A DNA stretch of 64,000 nt from Ensifer sp. LC11. GTDB lineage: Bacteria > Pseudomonadota > Alphaproteobacteria > Rhizobiales > Rhizobiaceae. Below, in pieces: positions 34,856 through 43,085 of this stretch. Location of the stretch: NCBI RefSeq assembly GCF_001695835.1, contig NZ_MBSO01000006.1, positions 62,001 through 126,000 of the forward strand, read 5' to 3'. A model generated the notes under the pieces. It ran no database searches, was not told the origin of the DNA, and saw only the letters and a program-made list of their open reading frames with translations. The number at the start of each line of letters is the position of its first letter. Position 1 is the first letter of the stretch. The translations under genes and the position numbers were made by a program.

Positions 34856-37036
34856 CTACTCCGACCTGTCGCAATAGTTCATGACGCTGCCGAGGATGAC
34901 GGCGTGGTTCAGCGACAGCCGCTGCTGGACATTGGCGAGCTGGCGATCCGTCGTGCCGCCCGAGCTGCAGACCAGAATGACGGAATCGACATGGGAAGCC
35001 AGCCAGATCACGCCCTCGTTCTCTTCGACCGCCGGGGCATCGACAATGATGAGGTCGTAACAATCGCGCAGCTCAGCGCAAAGGACATCGAGGTTCATCA
35101 AGCCTGGCCGCACCGAAATGAACTCGAGGAAGGGGTAGGCAGGCGAGGCGCAGACCCGGCTCTTGATATCGACCTTGCCTTCGAGCGGTGCTGTTATCGC
35201 ACTCTCCTTGGTGTTGGCACCGGCAATACTCGGAGCGCTTTGCGCGGACATGTCGAGGTCGATCACGATCGGCCGCAAGCCGTCGATTTTCGCCATCGTG
35301 GCCATGCCGAGCGCGACCGTGGTCTTACCATCACCAAGCGCCGGGGAACACAGCATCACCACCTTGCCTCCCGCCTCGTGGTCGATCGTAAGCCAGGCCA
35401 TGCAGAGCGTTCGCATGGCGGTGGCGGCCGGTGACTCGGGATTGTTGAGCATGTAGTGATAGAACGCCGACGAATTCCGAAAGCGCTTACGCATGTCGGG
35501 GATGCTTGCGAGGTTCGGGCGATTGAGCAGGTGCTCGGCATCGCGCGGCAGATACAGCCTGCTTTCCAGCGCGTCCGATATGATAACCCCGACGACCGAT
35601 AGCAACATGGCGCCGATGCTGCCGGCCACAATCACCATGGTGTTGTTTGGGAATGTTGGCTTCGTCGGCACTTCCGCATAGGAGGCAATCCTTGCCGTCG
35701 GCTTGTACTCCCCTCTTTCGGGATTGAGAGCGCCGAGCCGCAGCACGATCTGATCGTAGACAGCCTGTTCCGACTGAAGGTCGCGGGCGAGTTCCCGCCT
35801 GCGAATTTCTGCCAGATTCCGTCCCTGAACCTTATCTTGCAGCGCGCTTAGCTCGCTTTGGAACTTCTCCGCGCGCGCGGACGCAACCTTGGCGTTGTTC
35901 TCCAGTTCCTGCACGAGGCGCCGCGCCTCGTTTCCGATCATGGCGCGAACAGACTCGAGTTCCGTTGTGGCATCCAAAACGAGCGGATGGTTCTTGCCGA
36001 ATTTGGCGCCGAGCTGCGCACGCGTGCGTTCGAGACGCGCCTCTTCCGCGCGCAGCTGGTCCAGCTGCGTCGATGTCAGAGCGCTGCCGGCAATCTTCTT
36101 GTCATCCGAGGACACAAGCGCCTTGGCTTCGTTGTATTTCGCAGCCGCCCCCGCCTCCTCGACGCGCAGCCCGACATACTGTTCGTTGAGCTGCAGCATG
36201 CGCGCCCTGAGTACGTCGTCCTGAGGATCGAAGGTAAGGTCGCTGTCGCGCGCAAAAGCGGCGATATCCCGCTCCATACTGGCGATTCTGGTGGCGCTGC
36301 TTGCCATTTCGCCGCGCAGGTAGGCGACAGTGTTGTTCGTCGCCTCTTCGGTCTTCTTCGCCGTCCAGGCGAGATACTGCTCCGCAATGGCGTCGGCGAT
36401 CGTAGCCGCCTTCAGCGGATTTGATTGCTCCACGCGGATTGTCAGCGCCAGGCTCTCGCCGGTGCGGGTGACGGTGTAGGAACTCAACAGCATCGACATG
36501 GCGCGGTTGCGCTGCACGTTCTCCGAAATGATCCTTTCCTTTTGGATACGCGTGTCCGGTCCGCCAAAAATGAACTCGGAGATATTGGCAAAAAACGCTT
36601 GCAGGAACGTCTCATGCTCGCTGCGAACCTTGGGCAGATATGTGTTGAAATCGGGATCATTGACCAGGTTGAGCGCATCGACGACGACACCGACAAAGAC
36701 GCGTGACCGGATCACATCCAGCTCCGTCTCCATCACCGAGCGGTCGCGCTCGAGCTTGCGCAACTCGACCTGTGCTTCGTAGGGCCGAACGTCGTTGCGG
36801 TCGAAGACGATCGCGGAGGCGGCCGTGTAGACGCGCGGCAAGAGCGCGGCCGTGAGAAGCGTGGCGAGCATCGCCAATCCCAGCAGCGTGAAAAAGGTCA
36901 ATCGATACCGTCGGAAAAGCTCCAACAGGTCGCGGACACCATAGCCGCGCGGCGTCACTCGCGCCTCTCGATACTGAACCGCAGCTGCCTGCCCGCGCCC
37001 AGCGGGCGTTTCGACTTTGCGATCAATGGTCAGCAT
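34856..37036 (-). CDS. Chain-length determinant / BY-kinase-like copolymerase, ExoP/Wzc family
   Basis: 726-residue polysaccharide copolymerase. A Wzz domain with the first membrane helix lies at about 45-70 (LTFFTLLGLAMLATLLTAAL), followed by a long periplasmic coiled-coil part, the Pro-rich EVPTKPTFPNN and the second helix. The cytoplasmic ATPase has Walker A ALGDGKTT, A' VIDLDMSAQ and B DLIIVDAP. The tail ends MNYCDRSE with no tyrosine cluster, so the usual autophosphorylation tail is missing. It likely controls chain length and couples polymerase to export. Confidence 0.9.
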   Translation of the reverse strand: MLTIDRKVETPAGRGQAAAVQYREARVTPRGYGVRDLLELFRRYRLTFFTLLGLAMLATLLTAALLPRVYTAASAIVFDRNDVRPYEAQVELRKLERDRSVMETELDVIRSRVFVGVVVDALNLVNDPDFNTYLPKVRSEHETFLQAFFANISEFIFGGPDTRIQKERIISENVQRNRAMSMLLSSYTVTRTGESLALTIRVEQSNPLKAATIADAIAEQYLAWTAKKTEEATNNTVAYLRGEMASSATRIASMERDIAAFARDSDLTFDPQDDVLRARMLQLNEQYVGLRVEEAGAAAKYNEAKALVSSDDKKIAGSALTSTQLDQLRAEEARLERTRAQLGAKFGKNHPLVLDATTELESVRAMIGNEARRLVQELENNAKVASARAEKFQSELSALQDKVQGRNLAEIRRRELARDLQSEQAVYDQIVLRLGALNPERGEYKPTARIASYAEVPTKPTFPNNTMVIVAGSIGAMLLSVVGVIISDALESRLYLPRDAEHLLNRPNLASIPDMRKRFRNSSAFYHYMLNNPESPAATAMRTLCMAWLTIDHEAGGKVVMLCSPALGDGKTTVALGMATMAKIDGLRPIVIDLDMSAQSAPSIAGANTKESAITAPLEGKVDIKSRVCASPAYPFLEFISVRPGLMNLDVLCAELRDCYDLIIVDAPAVEENEGVIWLASHVDSVILVCSSGGTTDRQLANVQQRLSLNHAVILGSVMNYCDRSE

Positions 37037-37346
37037 GAGACCCCTAACGTATATTTTTGATAGAAAAACTTGACTTCAAAGAATTACAAGACACGAACGC
37101 GCGCACTCTTCGCAGCGATAGGCAACACTGCGCCGAGAAAATATTCACATGGAAATAACATTCAAATTTAGAAAACTATATTATACCAAGCCTGGAAGAG
37201 CAATAGAGCCTTTTGACCTACGCCACCGACCCCGCCGATCGCCACGATTGTGACCTGTTGCTGCAAGCAGCCCCAGACCAAAGACAGCAATGAGCCGGTC
37301 TGGCTATCGGGCACGCCGGCCGTTGCAGGATACTCCAGAACCCCAT
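37037..37346. other. Intergenic region upstream of ExoP-like gene
   Basis: 310 bp between two minus-strand genes. The 37037-37190 part is AT-rich and probably carries the promoter of the ExoP-like gene. A 90-codon open frame (37168-37440, minus) overlaps the end of the lyase gene and shows no supportable domain. Confidence 0.45.
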
Positions 37347-38798
37347 CTAGTTCGGGTATCGACCGGCAACGCGTTCCTGCGACAACCATTCCATGAACTG
37401 GTCGAAGCGCGAGCCCCCGCCCGCCGAAGCCGGTTGCCAAGCATCATTCGAGCCGACGACGCCTCCAAACGTCGCTTCCACGCTGTCGGCCATGCCGTCA
37501 CCGTCTTCGTCGACATAAGCGCCCGCCTCTTGGATGCTCGGGATCTCTCCGGGCTCGATCACCATTCGCCCTGTTCCATGCTCTCCCTGTTGGCCCATCT
37601 CCTTTATCCAGCGGATATCGAGCTCGTCGCGAGGAAACGCGCCGGACTGGCTGCGCACCTGATCATAGGCCTCACCGGCAGCGATGACTGTATCGACTGC
37701 GAGCGGGCAAGGCGGGCGCGGCACGACGAACTGCGCCGTTCCCGGTGAGAGCAGTTGCAGCGACTTTGGTGGAGGTGCCCACAATATGTTGCCGCTCTCA
37801 TAGATCTGCGGCTCACCTGCGCTTTCGACATTCTGCCACTTGATCGCATAGGTCTTCTCGACGGTGCTCGGCCCGGCCTTGAAATAGTTCGCGACATAGG
37901 AAATCGGCGTGCCGCCCGGATACTGCGAAAACACCTCGCCCCATTCGGATCGCGCATTGAAAAACACATTGTTTATGATCTCGATGCAGGACCTGCCGTA
38001 ATGGTTGTTGTCCGGGTTCCGGTCGTTGTTGGAAATGCAAGCGTTTCGCCAGAAGGTGATGTTTTGCGGAACCCTGGGGTCGGCACCGAGCAGCGTGCAT
38101 TTGCTGTGCTTGTTGAGCCCCTCGGCAAAGATCGAGTTCGCAATGGTGATATCCGTCGTGTTCGAATAGGTGCTGACATTCTCGTCGGTGGCCCAGGACA
38201 TGGACGTGTGGTCGAAATAGACCCGCTTGCTGTTCTCTATCACCGCTGCATGGACGTTCTTGATCGAGTTGGGCAGCCGCGGCCGTATACGCAGGTGCCG
38301 GACGATCACGTCATGCGTCTGCTTGGCGACGAGCGGCGTATGTCGCAACTCCTCATTTTTCTGGTCAATGGTCAGCAATATCCCGCCGCCCGGCGCCGTT
38401 TGCCCCAGGATCGAAACCGAGTGATTTTCCTCGCCGATAATGAGTGAGGACTTGAGACGGATGACACCCGACACCCGGAACACACAGTTTCTGGAGCCCG
38501 TTGCCTCAATGCATTCACGCAACGTGCCTGGGCCTGCATCTTCCAGGCTCGTTACCGGGATAATGCGGCCACCGCGGCCGCCTTGCGCCATTTTCCCGTG
38601 CCCTTCGGCACCGGGAAACGCAACGGACTGCGCATCTGCCGTCAAAGGCACGGCGCCCCAGAACGCTGAAAGCAAGACGAGCATTCGCGCGGCCTGGAGT
38701 GAGGCGCTCCTGCGTCCTGCGAAACACCGACGGCCCGCAGGGTCAGTTGCCTGCGTTGCCCGCTGCCCAATGCGCAGCTTGAAAATCCTGATTGCCAT
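37347..38798 (-). CDS. Secreted pectate-lyase-like right-handed beta-helix protein
   Basis: 483 residues. After a basic start and a hydrophobic signal segment (MLVLLSAFWGAVPLTADA), the mature part begins SVAFPGAEGHGKMAQGGRGG, the FPGAEG start of PL1-like lyases. It continues through parallel beta-helix coils (VSILGQTAPGGGILL, VIVRHLRIRP, VYFDHTSMSWATDE, NNVFFNA). The C-terminal part has a calcium-type DEDGDGMADSVE loop. It probably cleaves or remodels an acidic polysaccharide outside the inner membrane. Whether it acts on the polymer made here is unknown. GGGAG lies seven bases before ATG 38798. Confidence 0.85.
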   Translation of the reverse strand: MAIRIFKLRIGQRATQATDPAGRRCFAGRRSASLQAARMLVLLSAFWGAVPLTADAQSVAFPGAEGHGKMAQGGRGGRIIPVTSLEDAGPGTLRECIEATGSRNCVFRVSGVIRLKSSLIIGEENHSVSILGQTAPGGGILLTIDQKNEELRHTPLVAKQTHDVIVRHLRIRPRLPNSIKNVHAAVIENSKRVYFDHTSMSWATDENVSTYSNTTDITIANSIFAEGLNKHSKCTLLGADPRVPQNITFWRNACISNNDRNPDNNHYGRSCIEIINNVFFNARSEWGEVFSQYPGGTPISYVANYFKAGPSTVEKTYAIKWQNVESAGEPQIYESGNILWAPPPKSLQLLSPGTAQFVVPRPPCPLAVDTVIAAGEAYDQVRSQSGAFPRDELDIRWIKEMGQQGEHGTGRMVIEPGEIPSIQEAGAYVDEDGDGMADSVEATFGGVVGSNDAWQPASAGGGSRFDQFMEWLSQERVAGRYPN

Positions 38799-39065
38799 AC
38801 GTCACTCCCAAAGCCTTTTGGCGAGGCCTCGCTCCAGAAGCTTGCAATTCTCGTGGGGCTATTCACTCGCCCCCTATTCAGTCAATGAAAAGAATATTAT
38901 TTGCTCAATTCGGAGCGAAGCTTTCCACTTTTGCTATAATCCGTCAATTCGATTTGTTTTCATCACCCGAAATAGTTATATATCTGGAGGGTCGAAGCCC
39001 TCGAAGTAGCGAAAAGACGGTGCTATAGTTTCGCCATATTTAGTTTACTTTCGGGACCTCGTTTC

Positions 39066-40265
39066 GTGTCTCAAAAAACAATAACGGTCGGATTTCCATT
39101 TTCGGGAGATGATATCGGGGGGAGCCATATATCGGCGCTCAACCTGATTTCATCGTTCGATAGAGATCGAATCAATCCCATTGTCTTCGTACATCATCCC
39201 CACAAGGCCCTTTCCAGGTACCTCGACGAAAACAAGATCGAATACGTTACGATCGAGGATATCGACATTCTGTCCCCGCAACGCGACCTTGGAAGACAAT
39301 CCTTCTCTGCGCTGCGATATCCGATCTCGATGCTGAAGATCATCAGGCTTCTGAAAAGTCACCGCATCGATATCGTGCACACCAATGACGGTGCGATCCA
39401 TACGACGTGGGCGCTTCCCACCTATCTGGCCGGCGCGAAACTTTTGTGGCACCACCGTGGGGATCCAAGGGCCAGGGCCGTCAACATGCTCGCCCCGCTT
39501 CTGGCCAAGCACGTGGTCACGGTCTCCCGATTTGCGCAACCGGCAAAACCTGTGCTGCCGCTCAAGGGACGTATCTCCGTTCTGCACAGTCCCTTCAAGC
39601 ACCCGGATCAAACACCGGATCGGGAGGAGTGCAGACTGGCGCTGGCGCGCGAACTCGGCTTGCCCGAGGAGACACGCTTCGTCGGCTATTTCGGCCTTCT
39701 CAACGAGCGCAAGAGACCGCTTCGCTTCGTCGAGGCCGTCCACGCGTTTCATCGCAGCAATCCGGACTTTCCGATTGCCGGCCTGCTTTTCGGAACGCCC
39801 GAACAAGCGGGACCGAGGCTTGATCTCGATACGGCCGAACTCGCGCGCACGCTCGGCATCGCCGACAAGATCCACCTCATGGGTTTCCGACATCCAGTTG
39901 CGCCTTACATGTGCGGGGTCGACATTCTTCTGGTTCCGGCCATGAGCGAGCCATTCGGACGAACGCTCATAGAGGCGATGATGTACGGCACTCCGGTGAT
40001 CGCGACGAACCACGGCGGCAACCCGGAGGCGATAGAGAACAACGTGACCGGATTCCTTGTTGAACCGGAAAAGCCCCAGGCCTTCGTCGCGCCGATGGAG
40101 CTCCTGCTCAAGGATCGCAACGAATGGTCCCGGATCAGCGAGCAGGCGCGCGTTTCCACCCTCGCCGCCTACGGCATCAAGCCGCATGTCGATGGCATCG
40201 TGAGTATCTACCAGCGCATTCTCGGACGGAAGGTGGCCGACGCCGCGACGCATCGTGCGCACTGA
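39066..40265 (+). CDS. Glycosyltransferase family 4
   Basis: 399-residue GT-B enzyme. It begins ITVGFPFSGDDIGGSHISAL, with the donor-side glycines. Other landmarks are GYFGLLNERKRPLRFVEA, GFRHPVAPYMCGVDILLVPA and SEPFGRTLIEAMMYGTPVIA (EX7E type). Start is a GTG at 39066 after an AT-rich gap. It precedes the sulfotransferase by 39 bp, and the two probably form one operon, so this transferase may set the sugar that is sulfated. Confidence 0.88.
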   Translation: MSQKTITVGFPFSGDDIGGSHISALNLISSFDRDRINPIVFVHHPHKALSRYLDENKIEYVTIEDIDILSPQRDLGRQSFSALRYPISMLKIIRLLKSHRIDIVHTNDGAIHTTWALPTYLAGAKLLWHHRGDPRARAVNMLAPLLAKHVVTVSRFAQPAKPVLPLKGRISVLHSPFKHPDQTPDREECRLALARELGLPEETRFVGYFGLLNERKRPLRFVEAVHAFHRSNPDFPIAGLLFGTPEQAGPRLDLDTAELARTLGIADKIHLMGFRHPVAPYMCGVDILLVPAMSEPFGRTLIEAMMYGTPVIATNHGGNPEAIENNVTGFLVEPEKPQAFVAPMELLLKDRNEWSRISEQARVSTLAAYGIKPHVDGIVSIYQRILGRKVADAATHRAH

Positions 40266-40304
40266 CGGGTAAGGCCTGCCCACAGCGGAAAGAAAGTTAA
40301 CGAC

Positions 40305-41153
40305 ATGCAGCTCTCGGATATCGACTTCCTGATCATCGGCGCCGCCAAGAGCGCGACCACGTGGCTGCAGCAGTCGCTGCAACAGAACCCCACCGTCTAC
40401 ATGCCGGACCCGGAACTCCATTTCTTTAGTCGCAGCTTCGAAAAGGGCGACAGCTGGTATCTGGAGCAATTTGCGCCTGAGCCGCACCACACGGTCGTCG
40501 GAGAAAAATCCAACTCCTATCTGGACGCGCCGGAAGCGGCAGCTCGCATCAAAAAGGCGCTCCCGCGGGCAAGACTGATTGCGCAGCTTCGCAACCCGGT
40601 CGATCGGGCCTATTCCGACTACTGCATGCTGTATCGCCGAGGCGAGGTCGGCCGAGACATCACCAAGTACCTCGACCCGCGACAGGCGGGGGGCGGTCGT
40701 TTTCTGCTGGGCGGCCTCTATTGCCACCAGCTGGAAGCGTATCTGGACCTCTTTCCGGCCGAAAACCTGCAGATCCTGCTCTACGAACACATTCGCCAGG
40801 ATCCGCAGGCGCATCTTGATGCGGTGCGGGACTTCCTGCAGCTGCCCTCGGGCCTGAAACCCGTTGTCAACAAGGTCAAGGACAAGACCGTGCCCGTCGT
40901 CCCGCCGACGCTGCGTCGTCTTTTTCGTCCGCTGAAGCCAATTGTGGCGCCGTTCCGGGACAATCCTGTTGCAAAGGGACTGCGCTCCATGATCGCCCGT
41001 GAACTGGACTACGTGCCGCTGCCGAGCGACCTTCGCAGCCGTCTGATCGAGTTCTATGGACCGGAGACGGAAAGGCTGGGCGCGCTGATGAAACAGGATC
41101 TTTCAGGCTGGCTGCACGCAGCATCGGGCGGCGGGGTACGGCCAGCAGCCTGA
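40305..41153 (+). CDS. PAPS-dependent carbohydrate sulfotransferase
   Basis: 282-residue sulfotransferase of the heparan/NodH-like fold. The 5'-phosphosulfate loop is IIGAAKSATTWLQQSLQQNP (10-29), the 3'-phosphate motif is LRNPVDRAYSDY (95-106), and GEKSNSY matches the conserved GEKxxxY. It moves sulfate from PAPS to a sugar hydroxyl. The PAPS supply genes cysD, cysNC and cysQ are in the same locus. It is probably cytoplasmic and acts on the lipid-linked unit before flipping. Confidence 0.9.
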   Translation: MQLSDIDFLIIGAAKSATTWLQQSLQQNPTVYMPDPELHFFSRSFEKGDSWYLEQFAPEPHHTVVGEKSNSYLDAPEAAARIKKALPRARLIAQLRNPVDRAYSDYCMLYRRGEVGRDITKYLDPRQAGGGRFLLGGLYCHQLEAYLDLFPAENLQILLYEHIRQDPQAHLDAVRDFLQLPSGLKPVVNKVKDKTVPVVPPTLRRLFRPLKPIVAPFRDNPVAKGLRSMIARELDYVPLPSDLRSRLIEFYGPETERLGALMKQDLSGWLHAASGGGVRPAA

Positions 41154-41206
41154 TGCTCGGCAATTCCTGGACCGCCCTTGGTGCGCTCATTTGCGCGTAA
41201 GGCGCT

Positions 41207-41600
41207 CTAGTTTTCGACAGCCCTTGCGAACCGCAGGCCGAGGACGAGCGGCACGGCGACCAGATAAACTGCAACGACCGACAACCAGATCGCGCCGGGC
41301 CATTGCTCTCGCACGAGGAAATAGAAGGGCAGCCGCAACCCGTAATCGCCAAGCATGCCGCCCAGGACTGGGCCGACGATGAAGCCGATGCCGAACATTG
41401 AACAAGCCAAAGCGGCGAGCGCGTTTGTCCTCAGGCGATATGTCGGTGATTTAGGCGGTCGCCACCGATACATTGGCGCTCGTCAGCCCGGCGATCGCGC
41501 GGCCGATGAGCAGCATCCAGAGATTGGAGGCAAGGGCCAGAAACAGGTAGTTTATGGCGGCGCCACCGAGTGAAAGCAAAAGAAGTGCTGATCCTCGCCA
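41207..41600 (-). pseudogene. Remnant of a TetA-type MFS efflux pump
   Basis: Minus-strand pieces read LLLLSLGGAAINYLFLALA then [20 protein letters not shown], then after a stop [18 protein letters not shown], then in another frame [19 protein letters not shown] and finally [18 protein letters not shown]. This is the order in tetracycline/multidrug MFS pumps, but the N-terminus and about 200 central residues are missing. A TAC to TAA change appears to give the nonsense codon and a short deletion after FGLFN the frameshift. It marks the border between the polysaccharide locus and the tryptophan island. Confidence 0.75.
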
Positions 41601-41821
41601 TCGCATGGCTCGTCTTTGAACTGTCGATCTTCCGAGATGCGTCCTTCGCAAAGCCGTGGTTCTACGTCGCCGTCATGTTCGCGATCGGCGCACTCTATCT
41701 CGGCTACCTGCTGGTCTCGCGCGGCGGTGCCCGCGGCCTGAAAATGCCCGAACTCATCGCGATCGACGCGATCCTCGACGCCGACAGGGGCGCCGACTTC
41801 GGCTCGCAACCTGCCGAGTAA
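41570..41821 (+). CDS. Small predicted membrane protein (possibly a remnant)
   Basis: 83-residue frame from a GTG at 41570. It has two hydrophobic segments (VLILAIAWLVFELSIF and FYVAVMFAIGALYLGYLL) and a charged tail. Third codon positions are strongly G/C, as in real genes here. No clear ribosome site precedes it, and the first codons overlap the MFS remnant on the other strand, so the true N-terminus may have been lost at the junction. No family recognised. Confidence 0.4.
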   Translation: MKAKEVLILAIAWLVFELSIFRDASFAKPWFYVAVMFAIGALYLGYLLVSRGGARGLKMPELIAIDAILDADRGADFGSQPAE

Positions 41822-41985
41822 TGCCGACGGCGGTCGACCGGGGCATCCCCCGGTCGATTCCTCAGCCGACCGGGTGATCGCCGTCCCGAGTTGACTTGCT
41901 CTTCTGCAACCCGCGTTCGGCCGGGTCCCTCGCCGGGAACCATGGCGTCGCGTGCGTCTCAGCGGAAAAGGCGCTCGCGACCGAC

Positions 41986-42816
41986 CTAAGCCGAAAGCAG
42001 GCTTCGCGTGAGCGGATGCCCCGCTTCGGCAAGACCGTCGATAACGTTGAAATGGTGCCTGTCCGGCTCGACGACCGCCGCTGTTGCCGCTCCCAATCCC
42101 GTCCAGATGTTGGCCAGCAACGCGTTCTGACGCAGGAATTCCGCCCGCTCTCCGCCGCCGACCCAGCAGGTGATCCGGGCATTCCGCATGGGGCGCAGCA
42201 GCGCCGGGCTTTCCGAAAGCGCCTCGGCCTCATCGATCGCCAATTTCTCGTTCATGGCGGTCGACATGATCGGACGCAGGTCGTGCACGCCGGAAATCGA
42301 CACGACATTGCGAATACGGTCCTGAACCTGCGGCGACAGTGGGGCGGTCGTCGTGATCATCCGGCTGACGAGGTGGCCGCCAGCCGAATGCCCGGTCAGC
42401 ATCAGTGGACCTTCGACCAGTTGTGCCGCCTGGCTGATGGCCCCGGCGACTTCTTCGACAATCCCGCCAATGCGCAGTTCGGGGCAAAGCGTGTAGGAAG
42501 GCATGGCAACCGCAAAGCCGTTGGCAACGGCACCGGCGGCCAGGTGCGACCAAAAACTCTTGTCGAGCTGCAGCCAATACCCGCCATGCACGAAGACGAC
42601 CAGCCCCTTGGCCGAACCCTCAGGGAAGAAGAGGTCCATGCGGTTTCTCGGCCGTTCGCCATAGGCAAGATCGAGTTTCGCGCGGCCTGATGCCGAGAGG
42701 GCGTCGCGGAACGCTTCGGCCGGCTTGACCCACGCCTCGGGCCAGCGGTCGCCGCGCGCGATGTTCGAGCCGTTGGCGTAGGCGTCGTCCCAATCGGAAA
42801 TACGGCGTTCCAGCAT
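41986..42816 (-). CDS. Probable kynurenine formamidase, alpha/beta-hydrolase type
   Basis: 276-residue hydrolase. HGGYW (oxyanion motif) is followed by nucleophile elbow GHSAGGH and a C-terminal His in DRHHFNVIDGL. These fit arylformamidases of the AFMID type, which cleave N-formylkynurenine to kynurenine and formate, the step between tryptophan dioxygenase and kynureninase, both encoded nearby. It is not the metal-dependent KynB fold common in other bacteria. It is divergent from the ligase-kynA operon, with a shared regulatory gap holding a candidate operator at 42896. GGAGG lies ten bases before ATG 42816. Confidence 0.82.
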   Translation of the reverse strand: MLERRISDWDDAYANGSNIARGDRWPEAWVKPAEAFRDALSASGRAKLDLAYGERPRNRMDLFFPEGSAKGLVVFVHGGYWLQLDKSFWSHLAAGAVANGFAVAMPSYTLCPELRIGGIVEEVAGAISQAAQLVEGPLMLTGHSAGGHLVSRMITTTAPLSPQVQDRIRNVVSISGVHDLRPIMSTAMNEKLAIDEAEALSESPALLRPMRNARITCWVGGGERAEFLRQNALLANIWTGLGAATAAVVEPDRHHFNVIDGLAEAGHPLTRSLLSA

Positions 42817-42895
42817 CGATAGATTCCTCCCTTTGGTATCTCCTCAAGCGTAGCAATCGCCCGCCGCACCGGGAAACGCAATGCCGTCATCTGAA

Positions 42896-42917
42896 AAAAC
42901 TTTAGGCTTGAAATAAT
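42896..42917. promoter_or_regulatory. Candidate operator shared with the 2-aminobenzoyl-CoA operon
   Basis: The 22 bases starting AAAACTTTAGGCTTGAAAT match the sequence at 56987-57008 (AACAATTTTAAGCTTGAAAT) at 16 of 22 positions. It lies in the divergent gap between the formamidase and ligase genes. A MarR regulator at 56360 is the likely binder. TTGAAA within it could also serve as a -35 box. Confidence 0.5.
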
Positions 42918-43085
42918 TTTGGACTGGTGCAATGCTTCCCCATGTTCAGCGCAGAAGTGGAGGTCTCGCTGTGCCTATCACGATCATTGAGGTCGCCGCA
43001 GCGACGGCGCACGCCACCGGTAACGGTGCAGCGAGACCTGTCGCTTGCCGACACGATCGCAAGACTTTTCAGCCGGCTTTGAAAA

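Noticed and set aside
37168-37346. Minus-strand tail with VPDSQTGSLLSL resembling a VPDSG-type protein-sorting signal
   Set aside because: The following residues do not form a clean hydrophobic segment plus basic end, no exosortase is near, and the frame overlaps the lyase gene end.
39150-40814. 554-codon minus-strand frame opposite glycosyltransferase and sulfotransferase
   Set aside because: Shadow frame with no family signature; plus-strand reading has PAPS and GT4 motifs.
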